A stretch of 64,000 bases of DNA, from positions 46,001 to 110,000 of the forward strand of contig JBAKBP010000768.1 in NCBI GenBank assembly GCA_037953745.1, read 5' to 3'. A model generated the notes under the pieces. That model ran no database searches. It saw nothing but the letters and a program-made list of their open reading frames with translations, and was not told where the DNA came from. Source of the stretch: Lithodes maja (Eukaryota; Arthropoda; Malacostraca; Decapoda; Lithodidae). This document shows, piece by piece, positions 10,511-21,886 of the stretch. A program made the translations under genes and the position numbers. Position 1 is the first letter of the stretch. Each line of letters begins with the position of its first letter.

Positions 10511-12317
10511 TGTTACGGCTGGATCGGCAATACATATTCGGGATTCTTGATCGTAGGACAGAAATGGCTTATGTGACAACGACACGCTCGATTCCAGTCC
10601 CAAATACTATATGCTCCAGACAACAAAAGCACCAACGCCCTACAGAGTTATCGTCTACGGTAACGAGGTACCTTAACTCGGCGAAAGTGTACAACAGGGG
10701 TAGGCTATGAGGCTAAACTCCCTCAGACATTTATAGGTTACGTTATTACTAAAGAAATGCAATACTCAAGAAACTACGTTAATATTAAGCCTCTAATAAT
10801 GTAGAATAGAAGCAGGCTAAAGGTATGACAGTGAAATGCTAAATGACAAATGTACACGCCTACTTGAAAGCGCGTGCACTAGAATAACTGTCCCCTACTA
10901 ACATGCACTAGCATGTAGCATACAAGATGTTCATGATCCAGTAGATACCTAATAATACACATGGAAGGAACATAAATAGTAGTCACTTATTATAATAATG
11001 AATCTATACTTGGAATAACTAAAAAGGTTGCAGGCAACAGTACTGCGCCGGTAGCCTACTACCGCATAGGCTACTTCGCTTCTCTCACTCTGTCTCCCCT
11101 CTGAGTCCGTATGCGCCCTACGCAATAGAACTCCGGACACAGCAGCAAAACGACAGTTCAGTTAATTGATACATGAAAGTATTAATAGTGTTGTCTTGTG
11201 TGTGAGTAATGTGTATTGTAAAGTGTTACATACATATACTTAAAGAGAGCTGCAATGCATAGTAAAATAAAGATATATCCCACTCATCATCCCCATGTGT
11301 TCTAGCTAGCAGGCCAAGTCACAGGAACAACGAGTCCCAGCACCGAAAGCGAGAACCCAGGAAAAGACTGTAGAGAACACAAGGACAGATAAATTACGTT
11401 ACTCTACTATACCGGCACTACGAGCGAGCTGTAGTCTCAGGTACTACACTCGCTCCTGGCTCGGTATGCAAATCAAGGCTAAGTCCTCGTCCCTCTACAG
11501 ACAACTCCTGGGCATGGTCGGGCTCTTACACATGGCACCAGTCTAGTCACAAATTGGATGATGAGCGGGGCATATAACTCGTGAACATGTAGAACGTTCA
11601 CCAACTATCCTCATCAAGAAGATCGCTGTTCACATTAACCCCTTAAATCTAATACATGTAAATATATGCTTGTCCTAAGAGTAATACGAGAGGTGAGTGC
11701 TGAAACTCCTTTAGGACCTCAAGGGAAGGTTATGCATTTAAATAGAGAGAAGAATGAAATGAGAGTAATGTCGTCAGAGAGAAAGAGTGCAACCGTGAGA
11801 AATTGGGAGAGAGGGCAAGGGATGTTAGAATCTCAAAGGTTCTAGGCAACCTGATCATGGAACACACAGCGAGCCTCCAGGCAATGTGCTGTACGACAAC
11901 ATGGGCAGCCCAGGCAGCATAGGCAGGCGGCAATGGACTACCAACCCTGTCGCGCCCAGCTATAAGCGCAAGGCTGCCAACCAGTCAATACGTCTGGCAA
12001 CCACCCCCCCGGCAGCGTGGCGCGTTGCTACCCTCTCGCTCTGAAGCCTAACTCACTCTCTCTCTCTGAACTCCCATTGTCTTATCTATCAACTTCTCTA
12101 TTGATACTACATATTAAATGGAAGGTCTCGACATGGCTTAAAACAAAACCCACCACTGGTTAGCACATGACGAGACCTTTGCAGAGATACAAAGAACATA
12201 GTTATAAGTTGTCACACTCAATATACATAGCTGCTGACGGTAGCCAGATCACGGGCGGTACAGTGGAGTACCAAGGAGTACAATCAGGTTGCGTTGCCAC
12301 GCACTGGGTGCGTCACA
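10511..12317 (-). repeat. Copy 1a 5' LTR (1807 bp)
   Basis: The partner of 3040-4846, with identical length and ends. Its sequence near 11858-11930 matches the LTRs of copy 1b at several of the positions where the two copy 1a LTRs disagree. Confidence 0.93.
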
Positions 12318-13654
12318 ATAGACAGTAGTAAATGGCAAACATATAAAAGAAGTACTCCAACAATGCACTGGCAATAGCCTACTAGGATTGTGCTCGGGGG
12401 CCACTAATCTCTAAAGTAGCTATGCGTGCCACACATGAAATCAATAGTGCATAAACAATAACATACACAAGGAAAGCTTCAATACTATGCTGTATCTGCT
12501 GACCGAGCAAAGTCTAGCTGGGATGTAGTAGGCTAGGAAACAATGGCTGAGCAAGCGGCTCGTAGCCTAGCGAGGTCCTTAAGACTGTGCGGCCAAATTA
12601 CGGTAATTGACGGGATGCTCTCTTGAGAGATCCAGATCACTAGTATCTGGTTCTCTCCTGGCGATCCTCTCAAAGTCAAGCAAACGAGTTAGCACAGTGT
12701 TGGGTGGCAGAGGCAAAAGCCCTCACTCGCAACACAGCGCTAAACTCCCACGGTACACAGTCAGAAAGACCACCTAGGCTTCCCAAGTCTCCGTTGCGAT
12801 TGTACAGGTTCAACAAAACCTAATACTCATAGGGAATCACAACTCTAGTAGCCTCATCCCAGTCTAGCATCACCTAGATCAGCAGAAAACAGGAACATGA
12901 ATAATCATACACAGGGAAATGCATATACGAGTGCAACAAACATTAATCAATCCTATTCTAGTTATCCCTTCCAAAATAGGCTATCTAATAGGCATATATC
13001 TCGTGAGAACTCAAGCGATAATACTTTGGCTGACTAGATCTGCACCAAAGGGGTCATTGAGGTTAAAAAGGGTTCGGGAAAAGAAGAAGGTAGGCGGTAC
13101 AGAGAGTAGGGAAAGTTCACATCAGTCGGAAGAATATATATAGTTGCAAGGGATATGAGAAGTCGCTCTGCCTAATGAGTTCTAAATAAAATATGGCGAG
13201 ACCTCCCTTTTTATACTCGGCCCTCTAGTGAGCATATCGCAAACTACTGAGGACCGCCCACTGACAATCATTACGTAATATTCTCTCTCAATCTGGGATC
13301 GACAAAGGATTTCCCACGCGCTGAGGAGGGAGGAGGGAGGAGGAAGGAGGGGAGTTAGGCCTACCTGCCTCATGGCGCACTCACTGGCCCCCGTTACGTA
13401 ATTTCTCTCTCTCCTCTCATCATTACAAATAAGTCCCACACACAACACTTATAACTAATGATATAAAATAGAACTCGTTGACTCAGATGAAAACAAAATA
13501 CATATTTATGATACTTATAGTACAACGGCTCACATAAACTAAGTTAGAAAACTCTACACAGACTACAGCCAAAGTTCCTGCCCTGACGATCCTAGCGAGA
13601 GTGGGGCATGACTGGGCGTTCTGTACAGCATGCTCATACTCGACATGCGTCACA
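12318..13654 (-). repeat. Copy 2a 3' LTR, second part
   Basis: A continuation of the interrupted LTR; the first four bases are the duplicated ATAG. It matches about 19896-21232. On the element strand it includes a TATAAAAAGGG motif (plus strand 13205-13215) that looks like the core promoter. Confidence 0.92.
13205..13215 (-). promoter_or_regulatory. TATA-box-like motif in copy 2a left LTR
   Basis: TATAAAAAGGG on the element strand, about 440 bp from the LTR start. It is conserved at the equivalent place in the other family-2 LTRs (20783-20793, 26518-26528, 33578-33588). A likely RNA polymerase II core promoter separating U3 from R (inference). Confidence 0.55.
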
Positions 13655-13662
13655 CCTCCCCC
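13655..13662 (-). other. Copy 2a polypurine tract
   Basis: On the element strand, TCTTGGGGGAGG immediately precedes the 3' LTR. The same string occurs in copy 2b at 26961-26968. Confidence 0.8.
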
Positions 13663-14052
13663 AAGATTTTACTTGCTCAACCCTGAGCGAAAATCTGACA
13701 CACAGAACCCCATCAAGCCCCTCACACCTAGCGACCGCATGGCACTAAAACAAAGCTGAGTTTATCATCAAAACACATCTTATTAAAAAAATAATTCACA
13801 TTTTATAACTCCTCCCAACAATAGCAAAAGACACAATATCATGCTCCCAGAGCGAGCTTACAGCAGCTCAGCCATTTGATAGTTGGTGGACTACTCAAAC
13901 TCTATAGGCTATGACAAACTTATACAATTATCTATATCAAAAAGAAAGAGTTTTTTTTTTTTTTTTTTTTTTTATATTTTAATATGTTTTTCCCGGCTGC
14001 ACTATAAGGGCAGCCTATTTTTCTCCACTCAAACCCACACACCTGTGATAGC
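13663..14052. other. Non-coding 3' region of copy 2a
   Basis: The untranslated stretch between the pol stop and the polypurine tract, with a T-run (A-run on the element strand) at about 13950-13973. No env-like frame is seen. Confidence 0.7.
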
Positions 14053-17000
14053 CTACGACTGATCATCTACCCTCGATAAACAATCCGCGATCACATTGTC
14101 ACATCCCGCAATATGACGGATGTCCAGGTTATACTCCTGCAACATCAAAGACCACCTGGTCAGTCTCATATTGCGATTGTGAAATTGATTTAGGAATCTC
14201 AAAGGGTGATGATCAGTGTAGATAACCACGACTGGGCCATAGGCTGGAACATACACCTCGAAGTGCCTGAGCGACAGCACAATCGCCAGTAATTCCTTTT
14301 CTATTGTAGAATAGTTCTTTTGTGCAGCATTGAACTTCTTAGAAAAGAAACTTACTGGGTGTTCCACACCCTCATTGTCTGTCTGTAGCAAGACGGCACC
14401 AGCCCCTACACCACTAGCATCTGTTGCCAGCTGAAAAGGCCTGTTAAAGTCTGGGGCCCTGAGTATCGGATGAGTACATAGCAAATGTTTCACCAAAGTA
14501 AAAGCCTTTTCACACTCAGGTGCCCACAAAAACTTTTTGTCTTTAGATAACAAATCTGTGAGAGGTGCCAACACCGTTGAGTAACCTTTTATGAAGCGTC
14601 TGTAGTAGCCTATCATACCCAAGAATCTCATAATCTGCTTCTTGGTGGTTGGGTGCGGAAATTTATTGATAGCCTGTACCTTGTTCTGAGGAGGGCACAC
14701 CTGTCCCCTTCCCACTACAAACCCAAGGTACTGCACAGTGGCTTTTACGAAGTCACACTTTGCCAAATTTACTACCAGACCTGCTTCACTAAGTTTCCGG
14801 AACAAGGTCTCAAGGTGCTCACAATGGCTCTCAAAGTCGTCATCATAAATGATTACATCGTCCAAATATACGGTGCAATTTGGAATGTCCTTGACAATTT
14901 CATTCATCAGGTTCTGAAACGTTGCTGGTGCATTCTTAAGTCCGTAGGGCATAACATTACACCGGTAGGTACTCCCGTCCACCACAAAACCACATACCTC
15001 TTTAGCACGCTCGGACAAAGGTACTTGCCAGTAACCTTTTACTAAATCTACTTTAGACAAAAACCGAGCATTACCAATTTTATCAACACTATCATCAACC
15101 CGAGGAAGAGGATATGGGTTAGTTGGAGTCAAACCGTTTAACCTACGGAAATCAATACAAAAGCGTACCTTGCCATCTGGCTTAGGCTGCAGTGTGACGG
15201 GGGAAGTCCATTTAACTGTGCCTTTCTCTATCAACCCTCTACCGAGCATATACTCCAACTCCTCCCTCAGTGCTGGTAGTTTAATGGGGGGCACACGGTA
15301 CGGGATTGACTTAAAGGGTAGATGGTCCCCAACGTCAACATCATGCATAGCCTGAGTAGTGAGGCCTGGGTGTTCAGCAAATACAGTGGGGTATGAACCG
15401 AACAACTGACGGATAGCATCAAACTGCGGCTCAGGCAAATGAGCTATAGCCTCGTCAGCCCTTAGGCTCGAGTTCCCCGCCCACTGATCCGCTGAAACAT
15501 GTTGATCCCAGCTATCCTCCTCTGAAGCTTGACTGTCCCCCTCTCCTTCTCCACCACGGCCGCAACAAGCCAACACAGGGACAGTGAGAGGCTCAGAGGG
15601 GCGCCTCACATACTCTTTTATAAGGTTCACGTGACATAACTGGTTCATTTTCCTCCTGTCTGGAGTGGCAACAAGGTAATCTAGGTCTGAAATTTTTTCT
15701 ACAATTTGATAAGGTCCAGTGTACTTCGCAGAGAGGGGGTTCCCAACCAAAGGCAACAAAATTAATACCTCTTGTCCTACAATGAACTTCCGGAGCCTCA
15801 CTTTGCGATCATACCTGTCCTTCATCAAAGCTTGTGATTCTGTCAAGTTTCGACCTGCCATCTCCAGACTCTTAAGCATGCGCTCACGGCTTTCAAACAC
15901 ATACTTTAACAAGGGACAAGGCTGCACCGTTCCCTCCCAAATTTCTCTCAGCATATTAAGGGGGCCCCTGACACGGTGTCCAAAAATCAGCTCGTTTGGA
16001 CTAAATCCCAGGCTCTCACCAGGCACTTCCCGAGCAGCAAACAGCACATAAGGCAATCCAAGATCCCAATCCCTTCCGTTGTCAGCACAATAACACCTGA
16101 GCATGCTTTTAAGGGTGGCATGCCACCGCTCAAGCACCCCTTGACTCTCAGGGTGATACGCTGACGATACTACTGCTCGTATCCCATGCTGTTGCATTGT
16201 TTGCTTGAATATATTGGAGGTGAAATTGGATCCCTGATCAGACTGAATCTCCTCCGGGTACCCGTACCTTGAAAAGTACCACAACAAGTTACTGACTACC
16301 GTCTTAGCCATGCCATTTTTCATAGGGTATGCGTCGGGGTATCTAGTGGCAACATCCATTATGGTTAACAAAAATTTATTTCCAGCCTTAGTGGGAGGGA
16401 GTGGACCAACCATGTCAACAACAATTTTACTAAAGGGTGGCCCAATCACAGGAATAGGGTGCAACGGAGCCTTAGGAATAACTTGGTTCGGTTTCCCGAC
16501 CCGTTGACAAATATCACATGAGTTTATCCATGACTGCACATGAGACTTCATCCCCGGCCACCAAAACAATTTCCCCAAAGCCGCCACCGTTTTTCTTACC
16601 CCCAAATGTCCTGCCAGCGGTGTGTCATGCGCCAAACTCAGTAGGCTATCCCTGCACTCCCGTGGCACCACCAACTGGTCCACTACTCCGGACCCCTTTT
16701 GCCAGCTACGTTTAGGGTCTTGAAAACGCCGATAGAGGATGCCTTCTAAATAAAAAAAATCTCCCGGCTGTGCATCACCGTCTTCGTCGAGCTCCACAGC
16801 TCCATTAGCACACGTTTGGAGCTCAGGGTCCTCCAGTTGCAACCGACGTATATCTGAGGGTGCCAAGCGATCTAACTGCTCCCGGAGCAATGCATGGCCT
16901 TCCCCGATACTGAGCTGCTCCCTCTGTCTCTCTCGATGTTCATAACGTTGCTGTCGTGGAGACTCGTCATGCCCAGCCTCGTCACTCTCGATGACAGGCC

Positions 17001-18414
17001 CAGGGGCTACTCCAGAACTAAGTAATGGGGCTAATACTGAATCACCCAGGAGAGCCGCCGAGTCAAAACTCTTAAAACCAACTCCAGCTTTAGCCTCCTC
17101 CTGTTTATCGTTCCTCTGCTGGTCTGAAGACGGAGGACTAGGCTGTGACACTTTAGCTGCCCGAGCTCGGGTGACAGCACACGCCATGGGTTGTGCCTGG
17201 CACCGCTCGACCCACTCTCGCTCTTCCCTACTCACGTCGGCCGGCCTCTCGGCAACGACTAAGGGTAGAACCTCGGAAGCGGGCATTGCAAAGTCGTTGC
17301 CGAGAAGAAGGTCGACGCCCTCCACTGGCAGTTTCTCCACAATCCCGACATCCAATTCACGTGCCACACCATCCACCTCCAACTCCAACCGCACCAGCGG
17401 GTATGACCGAGTTGCATTAATACCCTGCACCACTACCACCCGAGCCGCATTTATAGGGTAGCCAGTCAAGTTTTTCATCAAAGTCTGGGAAGCACCTGTA
17501 TCACGCAAGACCTCTACTCCATGCTTGCGCCCCGCCCACATCACGCAACCCCGTCCTCTATGGTCGCAAAAAACATCCTGAGCAGGGTTCGAGCCTCCCA
17601 GGTGCTTCTGCATTGGCTGTGCCTCAGCCTCTGACGAACTGCCCCGGGCAAACTCAGAAGACTTCAGAGACACACCAATGTTGCAGGCCAAAGACACAGC
17701 TGCTGTAGGTGGTTTGCTAGGACAGACTCTTGCAAAGTGCCCCTTTTTATGACATTGATAACACTCCAACTCCCCTTTGGGCTTCCCTTGGTACTGGGAA
17801 GGGCCCGGCCCCTTCTTAAATGGGACGGTGCTAGTCTTGGTATCATAACTCTTGTACTTGTTTGCATAAGATATATTACCAACTCGGGGGGGTGGGGCGT
17901 CACGCCCCTTGTTACCTGCCTCACTACGCTGGGCAGACCCGCACCCACGAATTAGCGATAGCCGGAGGTCAGCCATCTCAGCTGCCTCCTGTAGAGTTTT
18001 TGGGTTCTTTTCTTTAATAGTTAAAGTCATTTCTGCACCAGTACACTTATAAAACTGCTCGAGCAGAAACAGCTCAGTCAACTGTTCGGCCGTCTCAGCT
18101 TTCTCAGAACGTGTCCAGTTTGTAAGTGCATCTTTTAAGTCCCGGGCATGTTCAAGAAAGGTCGCCTCCCTAGTCTTTGTAACACCCCGAAACTTCAATC
18201 GATATGTTTCTGGTTGCAACTCGTATGCCCGCAGGACAGCTCTCTTCAATTCTGGGTAGTCAATGCAAGACTCTAAAGGCAGTGCATCATAAGCCTTCAG
18301 ACCCTTACCCGTAAGTCTTGAGGAGACTAGAGCTGCCCACTTCTCCTCAGGCCAACTATGCTCCCTACACTTCTTCTCAAAACGATGAAAAAATTCTGTG
18401 ACTTCAGTTTTCAC
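14053..18414 (-). CDS. Copy 2a gag (C-terminal part) and pol: protease, integrase, RT, RNase H (1453 aa)
   Basis: Continues the gag frame that starts at 19158 after two small compensating frameshifts. In order: capsid-like 'TYRLKFRGV'; CCHC knuckle 'CYQCHKKGHFARVC'; protease 'LRDTGASQTLM' and 'LLLGND'; integrase HHCC ('HDTPLAGHLG' ... 'CDICQ') and D,D-35-E ('VVDMVGP', 'QSDQGSNF', 'GVLERWH'); RT with 'FRRLNGL' and 'VYLDDV' (YLDD at 14857-14868); RNase H 'LATDASGVGAG'; end at 'ADCLSRVDD'. All pol motifs look intact. As in family 1, integrase precedes RT. The protein is clearly homologous to the copy 1a polyprotein but diverged throughout, so this is a sister family. The frame opens at an internal Met only because of the upstream frameshift. 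Confidence 0.92.
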   Translation of the reverse strand: MKTEVTEFFHRFEKKCREHSWPEEKWAALVSSRLTGKGLKAYDALPLESCIDYPELKRAVLRAYELQPETYRLKFRGVTKTREATFLEHARDLKDALTNWTRSEKAETAEQLTELFLLEQFYKCTGAEMTLTIKEKNPKTLQEAAEMADLRLSLIRGCGSAQRSEAGNKGRDAPPPRVGNISYANKYKSYDTKTSTVPFKKGPGPSQYQGKPKGELECYQCHKKGHFARVCPSKPPTAAVSLACNIGVSLKSSEFARGSSSEAEAQPMQKHLGGSNPAQDVFCDHRGRGCVMWAGRKHGVEVLRDTGASQTLMKNLTGYPINAARVVVVQGINATRSYPLVRLELEVDGVARELDVGIVEKLPVEGVDLLLGNDFAMPASEVLPLVVAERPADVSREEREWVERCQAQPMACAVTRARAAKVSQPSPPSSDQQRNDKQEEAKAGVGFKSFDSAALLGDSVLAPLLSSGVAPGPVIESDEAGHDESPRQQRYEHRERQREQLSIGEGHALLREQLDRLAPSDIRRLQLEDPELQTCANGAVELDEDGDAQPGDFFYLEGILYRRFQDPKRSWQKGSGVVDQLVVPRECRDSLLSLAHDTPLAGHLGVRKTVAALGKLFWWPGMKSHVQSWINSCDICQRVGKPNQVIPKAPLHPIPVIGPPFSKIVVDMVGPLPPTKAGNKFLLTIMDVATRYPDAYPMKNGMAKTVVSNLLWYFSRYGYPEEIQSDQGSNFTSNIFKQTMQQHGIRAVVSSAYHPESQGVLERWHATLKSMLRCYCADNGRDWDLGLPYVLFAAREVPGESLGFSPNELIFGHRVRGPLNMLREIWEGTVQPCPLLKYVFESRERMLKSLEMAGRNLTESQALMKDRYDRKVRLRKFIVGQEVLILLPLVGNPLSAKYTGPYQIVEKISDLDYLVATPDRRKMNQLCHVNLIKEYVRRPSEPLTVPVLACCGRGGEGEGDSQASEEDSWDQHVSADQWAGNSSLRADEAIAHLPEPQFDAIRQLFGSYPTVFAEHPGLTTQAMHDVDVGDHLPFKSIPYRVPPIKLPALREELEYMLGRGLIEKGTVKWTSPVTLQPKPDGKVRFCIDFRRLNGLTPTNPYPLPRVDDSVDKIGNARFLSKVDLVKGYWQVPLSERAKEVCGFVVDGSTYRCNVMPYGLKNAPATFQNLMNEIVKDIPNCTVYLDDVIIYDDDFESHCEHLETLFRKLSEAGLVVNLAKCDFVKATVQYLGFVVGRGQVCPPQNKVQAINKFPHPTTKKQIMRFLGMIGYYRRFIKGYSTVLAPLTDLLSKDKKFLWAPECEKAFTLVKHLLCTHPILRAPDFNRPFQLATDASGVGAGAVLLQTDNEGVEHPVSFFSKKFNAAQKNYSTIEKELLAIVLSLRHFEVYVPAYGPVVVIYTDHHPLRFLNQFHNRNMRLTRWSLMLQEYNLDIRHIAGCDNVIADCLSRVDDQS

Positions 18415-18459
18415 TAAATGCCGGCACCAATTTGACTAAGTGGGACAAGGACTGTTCTC

Positions 18460-19158
18460 TTACTTGGCCCTCACGCCCATCCGAGTCCCTGTCGACTCTG
18501 CACGAGTCTTATCTAAATCTATTTGAGCACAATATTTCTCTGAGTCGTACCTAAGCTCAGCCTCGTGCCTCCTAATCTCAGCCTCAATCTCCTTCTCCTG
18601 CTTCCTAGACTCAGCCTCAATCTCCTTCTCCTGCTTCCTAAACTCAGCCTCAATCTCATGCTTCCTAGTCTCAATTTTAGCAAGCTCAAGTCTAAATATC
18701 ATATCTGGAGACAGGCAGGAAGAGGGAGCTGCCACTACTGAAGGAGGGGGGGCAAAAACTGGGGAACCACCATGTGCACCGCCCGAGGGCACTCCAATCT
18801 GCCAATTCTCATCCCTCTGTGGGAGAGTGCTAATCTCCGGCAACTGAGTGGACGGCACTGTGGGAGTCGAGTGAGAGGGGATCTGGGGAGGAACCCCCCC
18901 AAACGCCCTCTCCTCCGAAACCCCATGTCGCCCACGGAACACCCAGGAAATCAGCTCCCTCTTGGACATCCCTATTACGTTGGATAGGCCCAAAACCTTG
19001 GCTATCAGGTGCAAGCCATAAATATCCACCCCAGTCAGCCTCTCCTCCGTCACGTGGTACCGCTTACTCACAAAAACTCTAGCATCCTCCTCACTGATTA
19101 CTAACGGCACCTCTTCAAATGGCATCTCTCGCTCCTCGTCAGTGCTAGGGCACGACAT
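18460..19158 (-). pseudogene. Copy 2a gag N-terminal part, frameshifted from pol
   Basis: The frame starts at ATG 19158 ('MSCPSTDEERE'); the open frame extends a few codons upstream through GTG 19170. It has an N-terminal region with 'LISWVFRGRHGVSEE', a Pro/Ser-rich linker, then a highly charged repeat built from 'EIEAESRKQEK'-like units. Compared with copy 2b, one G is missing near 18475 and one T is added near 18413-18419. The two shifts cancel, leaving about 20 codons out of frame with a stop at 18460. A full-length protein is therefore not made from this copy without repair or readthrough. Confidence 0.85.
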
Positions 19159-19352
19159 ACTGAAGTCCACAAAAAAAATTCTCGAGACAAAAGTATTAAA
19201 CTTCCTTATGCAAGCACTAATTACTAAATTAACTGGAGTCTCTTAAATGCTCTACTAATTGCCCTACAAAAAAAATATTCTTCAATATGCACGCTAAAGT
19301 ACAAACAAACAAATGTTGTACAACTCTGCAAAAATTTATACTGTTCACAAAA

Positions 19353-19370
19353 TCCTAAGCAAGGTCGCCA
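19353..19370 (-). other. Copy 2a primer binding site
   Basis: TGGCGACCTTGCTTAGGA on the element strand, two bases inside the 5' LTR. Shares TGGCGACCTTGC with the other copies. Confidence 0.75.
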
Positions 19371-19372
19371 TT

Positions 19373-21232
19373 TGTTACGACCGGGCACTCGGGTACACTA
19401 GGGCTCTCAAACAGGACTCGAGTATGGCTCGCTGCCACAACGGAAACACACGATCCCAACCCCAGAGTACTGCCAGCCGAACAAAAAAACACCAATACCC
19501 TCCAGAGTTCTATCTGCTATAACGGGGTATACAAGAACTCGGTACTAGCGTTTCACAACAGACTAATAAAGAGACGGGAGTTATCTAGTCTGGTCAACAA
19601 TCAAACAAAGAAGTAAATACAACAACACCAAAGAATAGTGTTGGCCGAAGCCGAAGTAATCCACCCTTGACTAAGAACTTAAGAAGTCCTCCACCCTCTA
19701 CTTCGGATCGGCACTATTACGTTACGTTAAACAATAGTCCTCGAGCATCGAGCAAGGAATCTTCTGGTAAAGTTAGATGCTTCTCGGATACTCGTAAGAA
19801 GTAAGTATCGGATTTTGAACAGCAATTCAATAAGCAACACACTGGCAATTAACTAATATTAAAGGCTTTAAATTGACATAAGAAGAATTAGAAGAATAGA
19901 CAGTAGTAAATGGCAAACATATAAAAGAAGTACTCCGACAATGCACTGGCAATAGCCTACTAGGATTGTGCTCGGGGGCCACTAATCTCTAAAGTAGCTA
20001 TGCGTGCCACACATGAAATCAATAGTGCATAAACAATAACATACACAAGGAAAGCTTCAATACTATGCTGTATCTGCTGACCGAGCAAAGTCTAGCTGGG
20101 ATGTAGTAGGCTAGGAAACAATGGCTGAGCAAGCGGCTCGTAGCCTAGCGAGGTCCTTAAGACTGTGCGGCCAAATTACGGTAATTGACGGGATGCTCTC
20201 TTGAGAGATCCAGATCACTAGTATCTGGTTCTCTCCTGGCGATCCTCTCAAAGTCAAGCAAACGAGTTAGCACAGTGTTGGGTGGCAGAGGCAAAAGCCC
20301 TCACTCGCAACACAGCGCTAAACTCCCACGGTACACAGTCAGAAAGACCACCTAGGCTTCCCAAGTCTCCGTTGCGATTGTACAGGTTCAACAAAACCTA
20401 ATACTCATAGGGAATCACAACTCTAGTAGCCTCATCCCAGTCTAGCATCACCTAGATCAGCAGAAAACAGGAACATGAATAATCATACACAGGGAAATGC
20501 ATATACGAGTGCAACAAACATTAATCAATCCTATTCTAGTTATCCCTTCCAAAATAGGCTATCTAATAGGCATATATCTCGTGAGAACTCAAGCGATAAT
20601 ACTTTGGCTGACTAGATCTGCACCAAAGGGGTCATTGAGGTTAAAAAGGGTTCGGGAAAAGAAGAAGGTAGGCGGTACAGAGAGTAGGGAAAGTTCACAT
20701 CAGTCGGAAGAATATATATAGTTGCAAGGGATATGAGAAGTCGCTCTGCCTAATGAGTTCTAAATAAAATATGGCGAGACCTCCCTTTTTATACTCGGCC
20801 CTCTAGTGAGCATATCGCAAACTACTAAGGACCGCCCACTGACAATCATTACGTAATATTCTCTCTCAATCTGGGATCGACAAAGGATTTCCCACGCGCT
20901 GAGGAGGGAGGAGGGAGGAGGAAGGAGGGGAGTTAGGCCTACCTGCCTCATGGCGCACTCACTGGCCCCCGTTACGTAATTTCTCTCTCTCCTCTCATCA
21001 TTACAAATAAGTCCCACACACAACACTTATAACTAATGATATAAAATAGAACTCGTTGACTCAGATGAAAACAAAATACATATTTATGATACTTATAGTA
21101 CAACGGCTCACATAAACTAAGTTAGAAAACTCTACACAGACTACAGCCAAAGTTCCTGCCCTGACGATCCTAGCGAGAGTGGGGCATGACTGGGCGTTCT
21201 GTACAGCATGCTCATACTCGACATGCGTCACA
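19373..21232 (-). repeat. Copy 2a 5' LTR (1860 bp, uninterrupted)
   Basis: Begins TGTGACGCATG at 21232 and ends GTCGTAACA at 19373 on the element strand. TATAAAAAGGG is at 20783-20793. It contains a purine-rich GGAGG block near 20900. Followed by the duplicated ACTG at 21233. Confidence 0.93.
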
Positions 21233-21759
21233 ACTGCTTCATATACCTCTGAGAAAAAGCTAAGCAAATTAGTAAGGCAAGAACGTCCCTGAGTGAATCC
21301 ATGCTGAGAAGAATTTATTAAGTTAAATTTGTCTAAGTGGCTTCTAATTTTCCTAGCAATAATAGACTCTAGTAACTTTCCTATGATTGATGTGAGACTA
21401 ATGGGACGGTAATTGGATGCTATCGATTTATCACCTTTTTTCAAGATCGGAACTACATTTGCAAGCTTCCAAGCTTCTGGAACTAAACCTGTTTCTAATG
21501 ACTTGTTAAATACAAATGCTAATGGACTACTTAACTCATCTCTGCATTCTTTTAATACTCTAGCATATACCTCGTCAGGACCAGGCGATTTTTGAGGTTT
21601 CAGTCTGTCAATTTCCTTAAGCACATCATTTCTACTTATACTAACTGTACTTAACATATTTTCTATACTATCACTATATACCATATTGACTTCTGGAATC
21701 TGTGCCAAATTTTCATTAGTGAAAACGGAAAGAAACTGACTATTTAATGTACTGCACAT
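21233..21759 (-). pseudogene. CR1-like reverse transcriptase, N-terminal half
   Basis: Contains the fingers motifs 'PQKSPGPDEV', 'NVVPILKKGDKSIASNYRPI', 'SLTSIIGKLLE' and 'QHGFTQGRSCLTNLL', and ends at 'SEVYEAV' exactly where Gypsy copy 2a begins. The apparent ORF tail beyond this point is LTR sequence and not part of the protein. The downstream catalytic half is 1399-2512. Confidence 0.88.
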
Positions 21760-21886
21760 TTCTAAATCATTTTCTGTTATTTTTCCTATTGAAGTTTTCA
21801 GGGGGCCTATTACATCTCTAACTTTAGATTTATATAGTTGGTAAAAAGCTTTAGGGTTATTTTTTGAGTCACTGGCTATCCTTATT

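Larger units (their letters stand above)
3040..12317 (-). mobile_element. Gypsy copy 1a: full-length, apparently intact Gmr1-like LTR retrotransposon
   Basis: A complete minus-strand element of 9278 bp nested in the left LTR of copy 2a. The target duplication ATAG is at 3036-3039 and 12318-12321. The two LTRs (3040-4846 and 10511-12317) are each exactly 1807 bp, begin TGTGACGC and end GTAACA in element orientation. Primer site, polypurine tract and one uninterrupted gag-pol frame are all present. No envelope-like frame lies between pol and the 3' LTR. The nesting makes it younger than copy 2a. Its near twin, copy 1b, lies in the opposite orientation at 51147-60347. Confidence 0.95.
2513..21232 (-). 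mobile_element. Gypsy copy 2a: full-length Gmr1-like LTR retrotransposon (hosts copy 1a)
   Basis: A complete LTR element on the minus strand inserted into the RT gene of the CR1-like element, with target duplication ACTG (2509-2512 and 21233-21236). Both LTRs run TGTGACGC...GTAACA in element orientation. The right LTR (19373-21232) is 1860 bp. The left LTR (2513-13654) is also 1860 bp once copy 1a and one 4-bp duplication are subtracted. The primer site is at 19353-19370, the polypurine tract at 13655-13662, and gag-pol lies between. I counted about 3 mismatches between the LTRs by eye, so the insertion looks recent. Confidence 0.93.

Noticed and set aside
13182..13448. 88-residue frame repeated at 20760-21026
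   Set aside because: It lies within the LTR of copy 2a, repeats because the LTR repeats, and spans the likely TATA motif. No protein features.
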